Positions 7,436-15,449 of a stretch of 24,476 bases of DNA are shown piece after piece. Under the pieces are notes generated by a model. That model made no database searches. It saw only the letters and a list, made by a program, of their open reading frames with translations, and was not told the DNA's origin. Both the position numbers and the translations under genes were made by a program. How positions within the stretch are numbered: position 1 is the first letter of the stretch; every line of letters starts with the position of its first letter. The DNA is taken from contig QNZT01000099.1 of the NCBI GenBank assembly GCA_003978455.1, positions 1-24,476 on the forward strand. Reading direction: 5' to 3'. Source of the stretch: Sulfurospirillum sp. (GTDB lineage: Bacteria > Campylobacterota > Campylobacteria > Campylobacterales > QNZT01).

Positions 7436-8833
7436 ATGGAAGGTGTTATTTCACAGGTTATCGGACCTGTTGTAGATGTTGATTTTGAGGGGTATATCCC
7501 GGAGATCAACGAAGCGATCGAAGTTAATTATGAGGTCGAAGGTCAAACACAGAAGTTGATTCTTGAAGTGGCGGCTATCGTCGGTGACAATCGTGTCAGA
7601 ACGATTGCAATGGATATGAGTGAAGGTTTGACCAGAGGTCAGAAGGTAAAAGCACTTGGAAGTCCGATCAAAGTACCGGTAGGCGAAGAGGTACTTGGAC
7701 GTATTTTCAATGTTATCGGTGAACCGATCGACGAAGCGGGTGAAGTCAAGGCAAAACAGCACTGGTCTATTCACAGAGATCCTCCACCGTTTGAAGACCA
7801 AAGCACAAAATCTGAGATTTTTGAAACCGGTATCAAAGTTGTCGATCTTCTGGCACCTTATGCCAAAGGTGGTAAAGTCGGTCTCTTCGGTGGTGCAGGT
7901 GTCGGTAAAACGGTTATCATTATGGAGTTGATCCACAATGTTGCGTTCAAACACAGCGGTTACTCTGTATTTGCGGGTGTCGGTGAGAGAACCAGAGAGG
8001 GTAATGACCTCTACAACGAGATGAAAGAGTCTGACGTACTGGATAAAGTTGCACTCTGCTACGGTCAGATGAGTGAACCTCCGGGAGCGAGAAACAGAAT
8101 CGCACTGACAGGTATTACGATGGCGGAATATTTCCGTGACGAGATGGGTTTGGATGTATTGATGTTTATCGACAATATCTTCCGTTTTGCACAGTCGGGT
8201 TCAGAGATGTCTGCACTTTTGGGTCGTATTCCTTCGGCGGTCGGGTATCAACCGACGCTTGCACGTGAAATGGGTGCACTTCAGGAGAGAATTACATCGA
8301 CCAAAAAAGGTTCTATCACATCTGTTCAGGCAGTCTATGTCCCTGCGGATGACTTGACGGATCCTGCACCTGCAACGGTTTTTGCACACCTGGATGCGAC
8401 AACGGTTCTGAACAGAAGTATCGCGGAAAAAGGTATCTATCCTGCGGTCGATCCGCTCGATTCAACTTCCAGAATGCTTGATCCGGTCATCATCGGTGAT
8501 GATCACTACAACACAGCGCGTGGTGTACAGTCTATCCTCCAGAAATACAAAGATCTTCAGGATATCATCGCCATTTTGGGTATGGACGAGTTGAGTGAAG
8601 AGGACAAACAGATCGTTGAAAGAGCGAGAAAGATCGAGAAATTCCTTTCTCAGCCATTCTTTGTTGCGGAAATCTTTACGGGAAGTCCCGGAAAATATGT
8701 CACTCTCGAAGAGACACTGGAAGGTTTCAAGGGAATCCTTGAAGGTAAGTATGACCATATGCCGGAAAATGCATTTTATATGGTAGGTAGTATTCAAGAA
8801 GCGATCGAAAAAGCTGAAAAGATGAAAGGGTAG
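7436..8833 (+). CDS. atpD: ATP synthase F1 subunit beta (catalytic)
   Basis: Beta carries the catalytic ATP-forming sites. The P-loop GGAGVGKT spans 152-159 (catalytic lysine K158), followed by the conserved GERTREGNDLY and LMFIDNIFRFAQSGSEMSALLGR, which includes the Walker B aspartate. The DELSEEDK stretch near residue 382 is the usual DELSEED lever that contacts gamma, so the coupling element is intact. The 465-residue length is standard. It is preceded by AAAAGGAG about 10 nt before the ATG and followed by atpC after 31 nt. Confidence 0.98.
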   Translation: MEGVISQVIGPVVDVDFEGYIPEINEAIEVNYEVEGQTQKLILEVAAIVGDNRVRTIAMDMSEGLTRGQKVKALGSPIKVPVGEEVLGRIFNVIGEPIDEAGEVKAKQHWSIHRDPPPFEDQSTKSEIFETGIKVVDLLAPYAKGGKVGLFGGAGVGKTVIIMELIHNVAFKHSGYSVFAGVGERTREGNDLYNEMKESDVLDKVALCYGQMSEPPGARNRIALTGITMAEYFRDEMGLDVLMFIDNIFRFAQSGSEMSALLGRIPSAVGYQPTLAREMGALQERITSTKKGSITSVQAVYVPADDLTDPAPATVFAHLDATTVLNRSIAEKGIYPAVDPLDSTSRMLDPVIIGDDHYNTARGVQSILQKYKDLQDIIAILGMDELSEEDKQIVERARKIEKFLSQPFFVAEIFTGSPGKYVTLEETLEGFKGILEGKYDHMPENAFYMVGSIQEAIEKAEKMKG

Positions 8834-8864
8834 GGTAAAACCTCTCTTTCTAAAAGGATAATAT

Positions 8865-9254
8865 ATGGCTACAATGAAAATGGAAATTGTAACACCGCAC
8901 GGTGTTATTTTTGACGGCGATGTTAAAAGTGTCACACTGCCCGGTACAGAGGGTGAATTCGGTGTTTTGCCGCATCATGCCTCTTTGATGACCACATTGA
9001 GTGGTGGTGTGATTGAGATTGTCAAGGCGGACGATTCCAAAGAGCTAGTCGCGATCGACTGGGGTCATGTAAAGGTAGATGGCGGCAAAATCTCTGTATT
9101 GGCGGACGGTGCTGTTGCACTCGGCGGCACAAGTGATGAGATTGCAAAGCATATTGAAGAAGCGAAAAAACTGATTCAAGGCATGAGTGATTCTGATGTA
9201 GCTATAGCAGCAGCTATGGCAAAAGTGGAGACAGCAGCGAAAAGCGGGCTCTGA
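8865..9254 (+). CDS. atpC: ATP synthase F1 subunit epsilon
   Basis: Epsilon binds gamma at the foot of the shaft and, in many bacteria, inhibits ATP hydrolysis. The N-terminal beta-sandwich (about 1-88) shows PGTEGEFGVLPHHASLMTTL, the family signature. The C-terminal helical hairpin (about 90-129) is Ala-rich and short. The length, 129 residues, is typical. It ends the ATP synthase genes, and the tolQ-like ATG begins 1 nt after its stop, so Tol-Pal genes may be read from the same transcript. No atpB or atpE is present in the window, consistent with their separate location in Campylobacterota. Confidence 0.95.
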   Translation: MATMKMEIVTPHGVIFDGDVKSVTLPGTEGEFGVLPHHASLMTTLSGGVIEIVKADDSKELVAIDWGHVKVDGGKISVLADGAVALGGTSDEIAKHIEEAKKLIQGMSDSDVAIAAAMAKVETAAKSGL

Positions 9255-9255
9255 T

Positions 9256-9828
9256 ATGGAACTCCTCTTTACCTATATTACCAGCGGAGGGATTATATCC
9301 ACCCTGGTTTTTATCTGGTTGTCCATCTATTTTATTTTGACTGTCTGGGTTTGGCTCAGCAGGTATCTTACACTGAATAAATGGGAATCCATTGAGAAAA
9401 AATCTCTTGAAATTTTACTACACGGTTCCAGGAACATCAGCAGAGATTCTATTTTAAGCAGATGTCTGGCAAGCGGTTCGACATATAATACGCTGGCAAT
9501 TTGCAAAAGCGTTGCGGAAAAGAAAGCGACTACTTCTCTCTCTATTTTGTCCGTTATCTCTTCAACTGCACCTTTTATCGGTCTGTTTGGGACAATCGTT
9601 TCTATACTCAATACCTTTTCACAGTTGGGCAATGCCCAAACAGCGTCTCTTACAGTGATCGCACCGGCTATCAGTGAGGCACTTGTGGCAACAGCTGCGG
9701 GTATATTTGTGGCTATTCCGGCATACAGTGCCCATGTTTTGCTTAAACGCAAAGCGTATGAATTGATGAATATGATTCAGCGTGAGATAGAGTTACTCTC
9801 TTCTGACGACAATTTTTATAACGGATAA
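9256..9828 (+). CDS. tolQ: TolQ/ExbB-family proton channel subunit
   Basis: This is an inner-membrane MotA/TolQ/ExbB protein that with TolR converts proton motive force into movement of TolA. Three membrane helices are visible at about 11-35, 97-120 and 141-165. The family signature is the APFIGLFGTIVSIL stretch in helix 2 and ALVATAAGIFVAIPA in helix 3. At 190 residues it is shorter than E. coli TolQ (about 230), in the size range often annotated exbB in this phylum. Its place in front of tolR, a tolA-like gene, tolB and pal argues for a Tol role and not iron transport. The spacing to atpC is 1 nt and to tolR 3 nt. Confidence 0.92.
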   Translation: MELLFTYITSGGIISTLVFIWLSIYFILTVWVWLSRYLTLNKWESIEKKSLEILLHGSRNISRDSILSRCLASGSTYNTLAICKSVAEKKATTSLSILSVISSTAPFIGLFGTIVSILNTFSQLGNAQTASLTVIAPAISEALVATAAGIFVAIPAYSAHVLLKRKAYELMNMIQREIELLSSDDNFYNG

Positions 9829-9831
9829 CCG

Positions 9832-10224
9832 ATGCAGTTTAACTGGGATGAAAGTCCGGATCTGAACATCACGCCGCTGGTGGATATCATGCTGGTGCTG
9901 ATGGCGATACTGATGGTTACCGCTCCGGTGATGGAGTATGAAGAGAATATCAATCTACCCCAGGGATCCGCGCAGAAGGCAACACATAAAATCCCTGATC
10001 TCTCGATTCGTATCGATGCAAGAAAAAATGTCTATATCAAACACGAAAAGTTCAATTTCGACACTTTTGCGGATGATTTCCTGTTGCAGTCCCAAAAATA
10101 TCCAAAAAGTACGGTAGTATATATCAAAGCTGATAAAGATTTAAAATACAATGATGTGATGTATATATTGAAAGTGATCAAAGATTCAGGTTTTACAAAG
10201 GTGTCTCTCGTCACGAATGGCTGA
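9832..10224 (+). CDS. tolR: TolR/ExbD-family proton channel subunit
   Basis: This is the inner-membrane partner of TolQ. The family start DLNITPLVDIMLVLMAILMV forms the single membrane helix (about 13-33), with D18 as the proton-carrying aspartate. The remaining 95 residues form the periplasmic ExbD/TolR domain, which includes VVYIKADKDLKYNDVMYILKVIK, a conserved C-terminal block. The length is 130 residues. The last 8 bases overlap the next gene. The sequence alone does not separate ExbD from TolR; the operon does. Confidence 0.92.
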   Translation: MQFNWDESPDLNITPLVDIMLVLMAILMVTAPVMEYEENINLPQGSAQKATHKIPDLSIRIDARKNVYIKHEKFNFDTFADDFLLQSQKYPKSTVVYIKADKDLKYNDVMYILKVIKDSGFTKVSLVTNG

Positions 10225-11119
10225 AAAATTTTTCTACAAATTCATCAGTTTGATCATCGCTTTAGGGATCTATATTGCCGTACTGTTAGGTATCTATTAT
10301 GCTGTGTATGGGGCACAAAAAGAGAAAAAAGATTATGGATACAGCGTTGAGGACGCTATAGTGGTCAATATCGATACCCTTCTCAAAGAGAAACCAAAAC
10401 CGATACAAAAACCTCAGAAAAAATCTCCGCCTCATCCAAAGCAGCCGGTGCAGCAGCATATCATCCCATCTCCTGTGAAAGAAGTGGTACAAAAACCTGA
10501 ACCTGTACAGAGTGAACAGAAGCCCCCCAAACCTGAAGAGGTGCCTCCCTCCGAGAAGAAGGAGAGTCGTGACAAGGTGGCCAAGAGTGCAAAAGATCTT
10601 TTTTCGACGGTACGCACTGACAAGTATAAAAAAGCGATGGAAGAGAAGCAGAAACAGCGTGAAGCCAGGGCAAGCAGGTTGCGCAAGCAAGAAGCGGAAC
10701 ATGCACGAAAACGGGCCCAAACGAGACGCAAGGCGCGGGAAAAAGCGCGTAGAAAAGCAGCACGGAAGGCAAGAGAGGCTCAAAAACTTCTCGAAGAGCT
10801 CCAGATGACGCAAAGTAGCTCTAAGCATTTGAAAAGGGGAGAACGTCATGAATTCTGGAGTTTTGTCTCCAGTAAAATCATGGGCAAATGGAATCGTACT
10901 ATTGCAACACAGGACGGGATTAAAGGGTATGCTACGATCCGGATAGACAACAGAGGAAATCTAACTTATAAGAATTTGAAATTATCAGGTAATAGTTTAT
11001 TCGATACGAAGCTTAAGGTGTTTCTTGATAATTTAGAATATGAAAGATTTCCTGCCTACAAAGATGGTCCATACATCGAGGCAGTATTTGAATTTAAAGA
11101 TCAGGTGAAAGGGAAGTAA
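10217..11119 (+). CDS. tolA: TolA/TonB-like energy-transducing protein
   Basis: The architecture is that of TolA or TonB. A single N-terminal membrane anchor lies at about 9-31, then a Pro/Lys-rich region (about 55-120), then a strongly charged Lys/Arg/Ala/Glu helical region (about 130-205) with many RKAREKAR-type repeats. A C-terminal globular domain (about 210-300) has TonB_C-like features such as GYATIRIDNRGN and AYKDGPYIEAVFEF. TolA would reach across the periplasm to Pal and TolB. The Pro-rich segment recalls TonB and the long helical middle recalls TolA. Position between tolR and tolB decides for TolA. The start overlaps tolR by 8 nt, and its stop directly precedes the tolB ATG. Confidence 0.85.
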   Translation: MAEKFFYKFISLIIALGIYIAVLLGIYYAVYGAQKEKKDYGYSVEDAIVVNIDTLLKEKPKPIQKPQKKSPPHPKQPVQQHIIPSPVKEVVQKPEPVQSEQKPPKPEEVPPSEKKESRDKVAKSAKDLFSTVRTDKYKKAMEEKQKQREARASRLRKQEAEHARKRAQTRRKAREKARRKAARKAREAQKLLEELQMTQSSSKHLKRGERHEFWSFVSSKIMGKWNRTIATQDGIKGYATIRIDNRGNLTYKNLKLSGNSLFDTKLKVFLDNLEYERFPAYKDGPYIEAVFEFKDQVKGK

Positions 11120-12388
11120 ATGAAACAACTTTTCATATTTTTACTACTGTCGCTGCAGCTCATTGCATATGATGCAACGATAGAGATCGTCAAACAGATA
11201 GATAAGAAACCGCACATCACGGTTGCTGACTCGACGACAGCTAATGTAGATGCAAATATCAAAAAGAAGTTTCTCAAACTTCTGATCGGAGATTTGAAAG
11301 TGACAACGCACTTTGTTGTTTCCGACAGTTATGCGACACTCCCATACGACGACAAAGGAAGTGTTGCAAAGCTGGCAAAAAAGGGTACTGAACTGGTCGT
11401 TAAGACAAAAGTAGAGAGAGAACCCTCCGGTAAATTGCTTGTTACTGCCAAATTGATCAATGCCCAAAATCTTACGCCGCTTTATGAAAAGTTTTATACG
11501 ATTGACAAACCGGAAAGGTATCCTTTTCTTGCCCACAGAGTTGCTATCGATATAAACGATTTTACAGGTGCGCCTCCGGTAAACTGGATGAAAAAGTATG
11601 TTATTTTCGCACGCTATACCAAACCTGGAAAGAGTGATATCATGGTTTCGGACTATACGCTTACTTTCAAAAAGAAGATTGTCACCGGCGGTTTGAATCT
11701 CTTTCCAAAGTGGGCGAACAAAGCGCAGGATGCTTTTTTTTATACCTCATTTAACGGTCGAAACCCGACGCTTTACCGGGTGGATATCTATACCGGTGTG
11801 AAGAGAAAGATCGCGTCGAGTCCCGGTATGATGGTTTGCTCGGATGTGAGTGAAGATGGAAATAAGCTTCTGGTTACGATGGCACCGAACGATCAGCCGG
11901 ATATCTATCTGTTGGATTTGGCAACAGGTCAGAAAAAGAGGATTACCCGCTATAAAGGGATCGATGTCAGTGGAAATTTTGTAGATCATGATCAAAATGT
12001 TGTTTTTATATCCGAACGTCTGGGGTATCCCAATATCTTTGCAAAACCGTTGCATGGCGGTAATGTTCAGCAGATGGTTTATCATGGTAAAAACAACAGT
12101 TCCTGCACGACATTTGGCAAATATATCGTCTATTCGAGCAGGGAAAAGATCAGCTCGTTCGGAAGCAGCACTTTTAATCTTTACCTGATTTCTACGCAGA
12201 CAGATTACATACGCAAACTGACAACGAGCGGTAAAAACCTTTTCCCGCGTTTTGGTGAAGATGGTGAAACGATACTTTTCATCAAGCATATCAACGGCAG
12301 GAGTGCACTCGGTGTTTTACGACTGAATGCAAATAAAAGTTTTCTCTTCCCGCTTCGTGCAGGAAAAATCCAGTCTATTGACTGGTAA
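11120..12388 (+). CDS. tolB: Tol-Pal system beta-propeller protein TolB
   Basis: TolB is a periplasmic protein that binds Pal and is displaced by TolA during outer-membrane constriction. Residues 1-17 form a signal peptide (MKQLFIFLLLSLQLIAY). An alpha/beta N-terminal domain runs to about 155, followed by a C-terminal beta-propeller with repeated WD40-like/PD40 units, for example LFPKWANKAQDAFFYTS, DVSEDGNKLLVTMA and LFPRFGEDGETILFI. The 422-residue length is typical (about 430). It starts at the base after the tolA-like stop and is followed after 34 nt by pal. Confidence 0.95.
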   Translation: MKQLFIFLLLSLQLIAYDATIEIVKQIDKKPHITVADSTTANVDANIKKKFLKLLIGDLKVTTHFVVSDSYATLPYDDKGSVAKLAKKGTELVVKTKVEREPSGKLLVTAKLINAQNLTPLYEKFYTIDKPERYPFLAHRVAIDINDFTGAPPVNWMKKYVIFARYTKPGKSDIMVSDYTLTFKKKIVTGGLNLFPKWANKAQDAFFYTSFNGRNPTLYRVDIYTGVKRKIASSPGMMVCSDVSEDGNKLLVTMAPNDQPDIYLLDLATGQKKRITRYKGIDVSGNFVDHDQNVVFISERLGYPNIFAKPLHGGNVQQMVYHGKNNSSCTTFGKYIVYSSREKISSFGSSTFNLYLISTQTDYIRKLTTSGKNLFPRFGEDGETILFIKHINGRSALGVLRLNANKSFLFPLRAGKIQSIDW

Positions 12389-12422
12389 CAGTATAGATAT
12401 AAAAAAATATTGAAGGATTGAT

Positions 12423-12974
12423 ATGAACAGAAATTTGATAGTAGTACTCTCTTTTCTGGTACTGTTTACAGGCGGATGTGCTTCAAAGGCACCGGAACTT
12501 GCAGATTCTGGTGCAGCGACGATAGCACAGACAAGTGCCCCGGAGCTTGCGGCTGATTCTCAGATTTCTACGATGAGCGGTGTTGATGAAAGCGTCAATT
12601 TCGGATCGGTAGATGAACGTATCTCGGCTATTGCAAAGGGTATCGAACCGATCTATTTCGCGACAGACAGTTACCGTATTTCGGAGTCGGAATTGCACAA
12701 AATCGATAAAAATGTGCAGGTATTTAACAGCGAACTTGCGCGTGATCTTTCGATCAAGGTAGAGGGAAATTGTGACGAGTGGGGAACAGATGAGTACAAC
12801 TATGCGCTGGGGCTCAAGCGTGCCAAAAGTGCTAAAGACGCACTTTCTGTTGCCGGTGTGGCTGAGGGACGTATGTCTCTGGTCAGTTACGGAGAAAGCA
12901 AGCCGGTCTGTTTTGAACACAATGAAGCGTGCTGGCAGCAAAATCGCCGTGTCGATTTTGAACTGCTGCCGTAA
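12423..12974 (+). CDS. pal: Peptidoglycan-associated lipoprotein Pal (OmpA family)
   Basis: Pal anchors the outer membrane to peptidoglycan. The lipobox FTGGC puts the lipidated cysteine at C19. The OmpA-like domain covers about 75-183: IYFATDSYRI, VEGNCDEWGTDEYNYALGLKRA with D118 and R133 in the usual peptidoglycan-contacting positions, and SYGESKP followed by NRRVDF. The E. coli equivalent reads GHADERGT, so the H-A and R are changed here to N-C and W. There are three mature-domain cysteines (C117, C163, C170), an uneven set that could form one disulfide. From memory, the Campylobacter Omp18 family is similar. It lies in the expected position after tolB. Confidence 0.95.
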   Translation: MNRNLIVVLSFLVLFTGGCASKAPELADSGAATIAQTSAPELAADSQISTMSGVDESVNFGSVDERISAIAKGIEPIYFATDSYRISESELHKIDKNVQVFNSELARDLSIKVEGNCDEWGTDEYNYALGLKRAKSAKDALSVAGVAEGRMSLVSYGESKPVCFEHNEACWQQNRRVDFELLP

Positions 12975-12983
12975 GGAATCGGG

Positions 12984-13853
12984 GTGTATTTCATGAAGTA
13001 TGGAGCAGTACTTCTGTTGTTTTTGTTGCACAATGCGTATGCAGAGGTTTCCGTATTTGGCGCAGGGGATATGAAAAGCAGCAATCCCTACGGCTTGACC
13101 GAAAGTGAAAAAGTGATCTACGCGAACAAAAAAGCGACACTAAAAAATGCCCGTGAGATTCGTGCATTGAAACTGAAGATTGAAGATCTGACAGAGTCGC
13201 TTGAAGGGTTGCGTAGCGTGGTTGGTTCGCTGAGTGAAAAGATAGGACAGACCGGTCAGAGACTTTATGAGATGAAGCAACAGGAGAGCTCGCCGGATGC
13301 CGATGAGATAGCGCATCTTAAGGAAGAGCTCTCCTTACAAAAGAGTCAGAACGAAAAGATGCTTACTGCGATGAAAAAATTGACAAGCATGATCGAAACG
13401 ATCAATGCAAACTATGTCAGCAGAGATGAAGTTGGCAGATTAAAAAAAAAAGTAACTAAGCGTTCCGCAATCAAAAAAGGGTCTGTGCAGAGTGTTACCA
13501 AAAGCAATGCCCAGCTTCTGAAAGAGGCTATCAAAGCCTATCGTGCAAAACAGTATGATCATGCAGAGGATCTCTTTACACAACTGGAGAGTGAAAATTA
13601 TAAAAGAGCGACCGACAACTACTACCTGGGTGAGATAGCCTACTATCAAAAGCGTTACAGTGATGCGATTGTTTACTTTAAAAAGAGTGCGGGGCTTTAT
13701 GACAAAGCCTCTTATATGCCAACTCTGCTGCTGCACACGGCGCTCAGTTTCAAGAAACTGGGCGATACGGAAAATGCACAGCGCTTTTTTGAAGCGATCG
13801 CAGCGACTTATCCGGGGACACCGCAGGCCAAAATAGCGGAAAAGAATCTGTAA
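12984..13853 (+). CDS. cpoB: CpoB/YbgF-like Tol-Pal accessory protein, coiled coil plus TPR
   Basis: This is a periplasmic protein of the YbgF/CpoB type, which in E. coli coordinates Tol-Pal with PBP1B during division. Residues 1-20 are a signal peptide ending AYA-E. A long coiled-coil stretch covers about 44-150, and TPR-like repeats cover about 177-289 (for example AIKAYRAKQYDHAEDLF and YYLGEIAYYQKRYSDAIVYFKK). The GTG at 12984 has AAGGA (12973-12977) 6 nt upstream. The ATG at 12993 also gives a good signal peptide and cannot be excluded. It is the last gene of the Tol-Pal block, and a new promoter follows it. Confidence 0.88.
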   Translation: MYFMKYGAVLLLFLLHNAYAEVSVFGAGDMKSSNPYGLTESEKVIYANKKATLKNAREIRALKLKIEDLTESLEGLRSVVGSLSEKIGQTGQRLYEMKQQESSPDADEIAHLKEELSLQKSQNEKMLTAMKKLTSMIETINANYVSRDEVGRLKKKVTKRSAIKKGSVQSVTKSNAQLLKEAIKAYRAKQYDHAEDLFTQLESENYKRATDNYYLGEIAYYQKRYSDAIVYFKKSAGLYDKASYMPTLLLHTALSFKKLGDTENAQRFFEAIAATYPGTPQAKIAEKNL

Positions 13854-13859
13854 GTAATT

Positions 13860-13873
13860 TCTGTTATAATGTG
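13860..13873 (+). promoter_or_regulatory. Promoter -10 region of slyD
   Basis: A perfect TATAAT sits at 13865-13870 just after the cpoB stop, with T-rich sequence upstream, about 29 nt before the slyD ATG. A TAGGAAGAA ribosome site follows. This suggests slyD has its own promoter. Confidence 0.6.
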
Positions 13874-13898
13874 GCTCATTTAATTATTAGGAAGAATT

Positions 13899-14399
13899 AT
13901 GGCAATTGACAAAAATCAGGTTGTATCTATCGAATATGACCTTACAGAAAAAGGTGGGAGTGATATCCTCGACTCAAACAAAGGGCATCAGCCTCTCGAT
14001 TTTATTACCGGAAAAAATCAGATTATCCCGGGACTCGAAGAGAAGTTGATGGAGATGTCCAAAGGTGAAGAGAAGAGTATTGATGTCGCTGCCGCGGATG
14101 CATACGGCACGGTAAATCCTGAAGCAGTTGAAACATTGCCCCGCGAACAGTTTGCAGGTCTTGACCTACAGGAAGGTATGCAGCTTTACGGTCAGGGAGA
14201 GAACGGCGAAACGGTGATGGTTACTGTAAAATCTTTTGATGACAATACAGTTACAATCGACTACAACCACCCGCTTGCAGGCAAAGATCTGACGTTCAAT
14301 GTCAAAGTGCTCGACGTGCGCGATGCGACACCTGACGAAGTGCTCAGCGGGCAAGTCGGCGGCGGAGAGAGCTGCGACTCAGGCTGCGGCTGTCACTAG
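13899..14399 (+). CDS. slyD: FKBP-type peptidyl-prolyl isomerase SlyD
   Basis: SlyD is a cytoplasmic prolyl isomerase and chaperone that also handles nickel for hydrogenase and urease. The FKBP domain halves are at about 1-65 and 125-150. Between them the insert-in-flap chaperone domain (about 70-120) replaces the flap, as in all SlyD proteins. NHPLAGKDLTFNVKV (123-137) is the hallmark. The C-terminal tail is short but ends with a Cys/His cluster (C159, C163, C165, H166) suited to metal binding. It is much shorter than the E. coli tail. It has its own -10 and is followed by a hairpin terminator. Confidence 0.95.
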   Translation: MAIDKNQVVSIEYDLTEKGGSDILDSNKGHQPLDFITGKNQIIPGLEEKLMEMSKGEEKSIDVAAADAYGTVNPEAVETLPREQFAGLDLQEGMQLYGQGENGETVMVTVKSFDDNTVTIDYNHPLAGKDLTFNVKVLDVRDATPDEVLSGQVGGGESCDSGCGCH

Positions 14400-14411
14400 C
14401 ATTATCACTAA

Positions 14412-14438
14412 ATGCCATCCCTCTGCAGGGGATGGTAT
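14412..14438 (+). terminator. Rho-independent-type terminator after slyD
   Basis: Two 10-nt arms, ATGCCATCCC (14412-14421) and GGGATGGTAT (14429-14438), pair completely with one G-T pair around a 7-nt loop. The following sequence is T-rich but has no uninterrupted T run, so termination may be moderate. Confidence 0.65.
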
Positions 14439-14483
14439 CTTATGTTTACCTCTTTATCATTTCCATACAACTCTTACATTTAT

Positions 14484-14497
14484 CCTGATATAATACC
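14484..14497 (+). promoter_or_regulatory. Promoter -10 region of fabD
   Basis: A perfect TATAAT at 14489-14494 follows a T-rich stretch and lies 23 nt before the fabD ATG. AAGGA at 14508-14512 is the ribosome site. Confidence 0.6.
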
Positions 14498-14517
14498 TCC
14501 AAAAATCAAGGATTTCT

Positions 14518-15444
14518 ATGCAGAAAACAGCTTTCATTTTTCCCGGTCAGGGGTCGCAGTCTATCGGTATGGGTAAAGATTTTTACGACAACAGTGATGT
14601 TGCCAGAGAGATGATACAAAACGCTTCCGATGCTACCGGAATCGATTTCAAAACACTCCTTTTTGAAGAGAATGATCAACTTGAACAGACTGAGTACACA
14701 CAACCGGCTATTTTACTTGTGAGTGCGATAGCGCACAGGCTTTTTGAAGATGCGCAAAATATCAAACCGCAGTTTGCGCTCGGGCACTCTCTGGGTGAGT
14801 TTTCCGCACTGGTCAGTGTCGGTGCACTGGACTATATCGACGGTGTCAAACTGGTACATCAGAGAGGTAAGCTCATGAAAGAGGCGTGTGAAGGAAAAGA
14901 TGCGGGTATGATGGCACTGATCGGACTCGATGATGAAAGCGTAGAGCACCTTACCGCACAGGCGCGTGCCGACGGCAAAGAGGTCTGGGCTGCCAACTAC
15001 AACAGCAACGGACAGATCGTAGCAGCCGGGAAAAAATCGGATCTAGCCGCGATGGAAAGTCTCTTTAAAGAGGCGGGTGCCAAGCGGGCACTGCTACTCA
15101 ATATGTCTGTCGCCAGCCACTGTCCTCTGCTACAGAGTGCTGTCGCACCCCTCAAAGAGAGTCTGGAAACTGCTTTGCAAGATAGCTTCATCGCTCCAGT
15201 TGTTTCTAACGTCACTGCGGAAAAGTACAATACCAAAGAGGAAGCGATCACCCTTTTGCCGGAGCAACTGGTTAAGCCGGTACGTTATAAACAGTCGATT
15301 GAGAAGTTCGATAACGAAATCGATCTCTTTTTGGAGTTTGGCGGCAACGTACTCAAGGGGCTCAACCGCAGATCGACCAAAAAACCGACCCACTCCATCA
15401 CCGATATGGCATCGCTTGAAGCGGCTTACGAAGCGTTAGTCTGA
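14518..15444 (+). CDS. fabD: Malonyl-CoA:ACP transacylase
   Basis: FabD moves malonyl from CoA to acyl carrier protein for fatty-acid elongation in the cytoplasm. GQGSQ (10-14) forms the oxyanion site. GHSLGE (89-94) contains the nucleophile S91, R116 binds the malonyl carboxylate, and H201 in ASHCPLL is the catalytic histidine. The length is 308 residues, as usual. A TATAAT -10 lies upstream. The nitrilase-like gene begins 5 nt after the stop, so the two are probably co-transcribed. Confidence 0.97.
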   Translation: MQKTAFIFPGQGSQSIGMGKDFYDNSDVAREMIQNASDATGIDFKTLLFEENDQLEQTEYTQPAILLVSAIAHRLFEDAQNIKPQFALGHSLGEFSALVSVGALDYIDGVKLVHQRGKLMKEACEGKDAGMMALIGLDDESVEHLTAQARADGKEVWAANYNSNGQIVAAGKKSDLAAMESLFKEAGAKRALLLNMSVASHCPLLQSAVAPLKESLETALQDSFIAPVVSNVTAEKYNTKEEAITLLPEQLVKPVRYKQSIEKFDNEIDLFLEFGGNVLKGLNRRSTKKPTHSITDMASLEAAYEALV

Positions 15445-15449
15445 TTACC

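Noticed and set aside
13440..13450. A-rich run (AAAAAAAAAA) in cpoB as a possible frameshift site
   Set aside because: The frame continues intact through the run, encoding Lys residues, and the TPR part follows in the same frame. There is no sign of a break.
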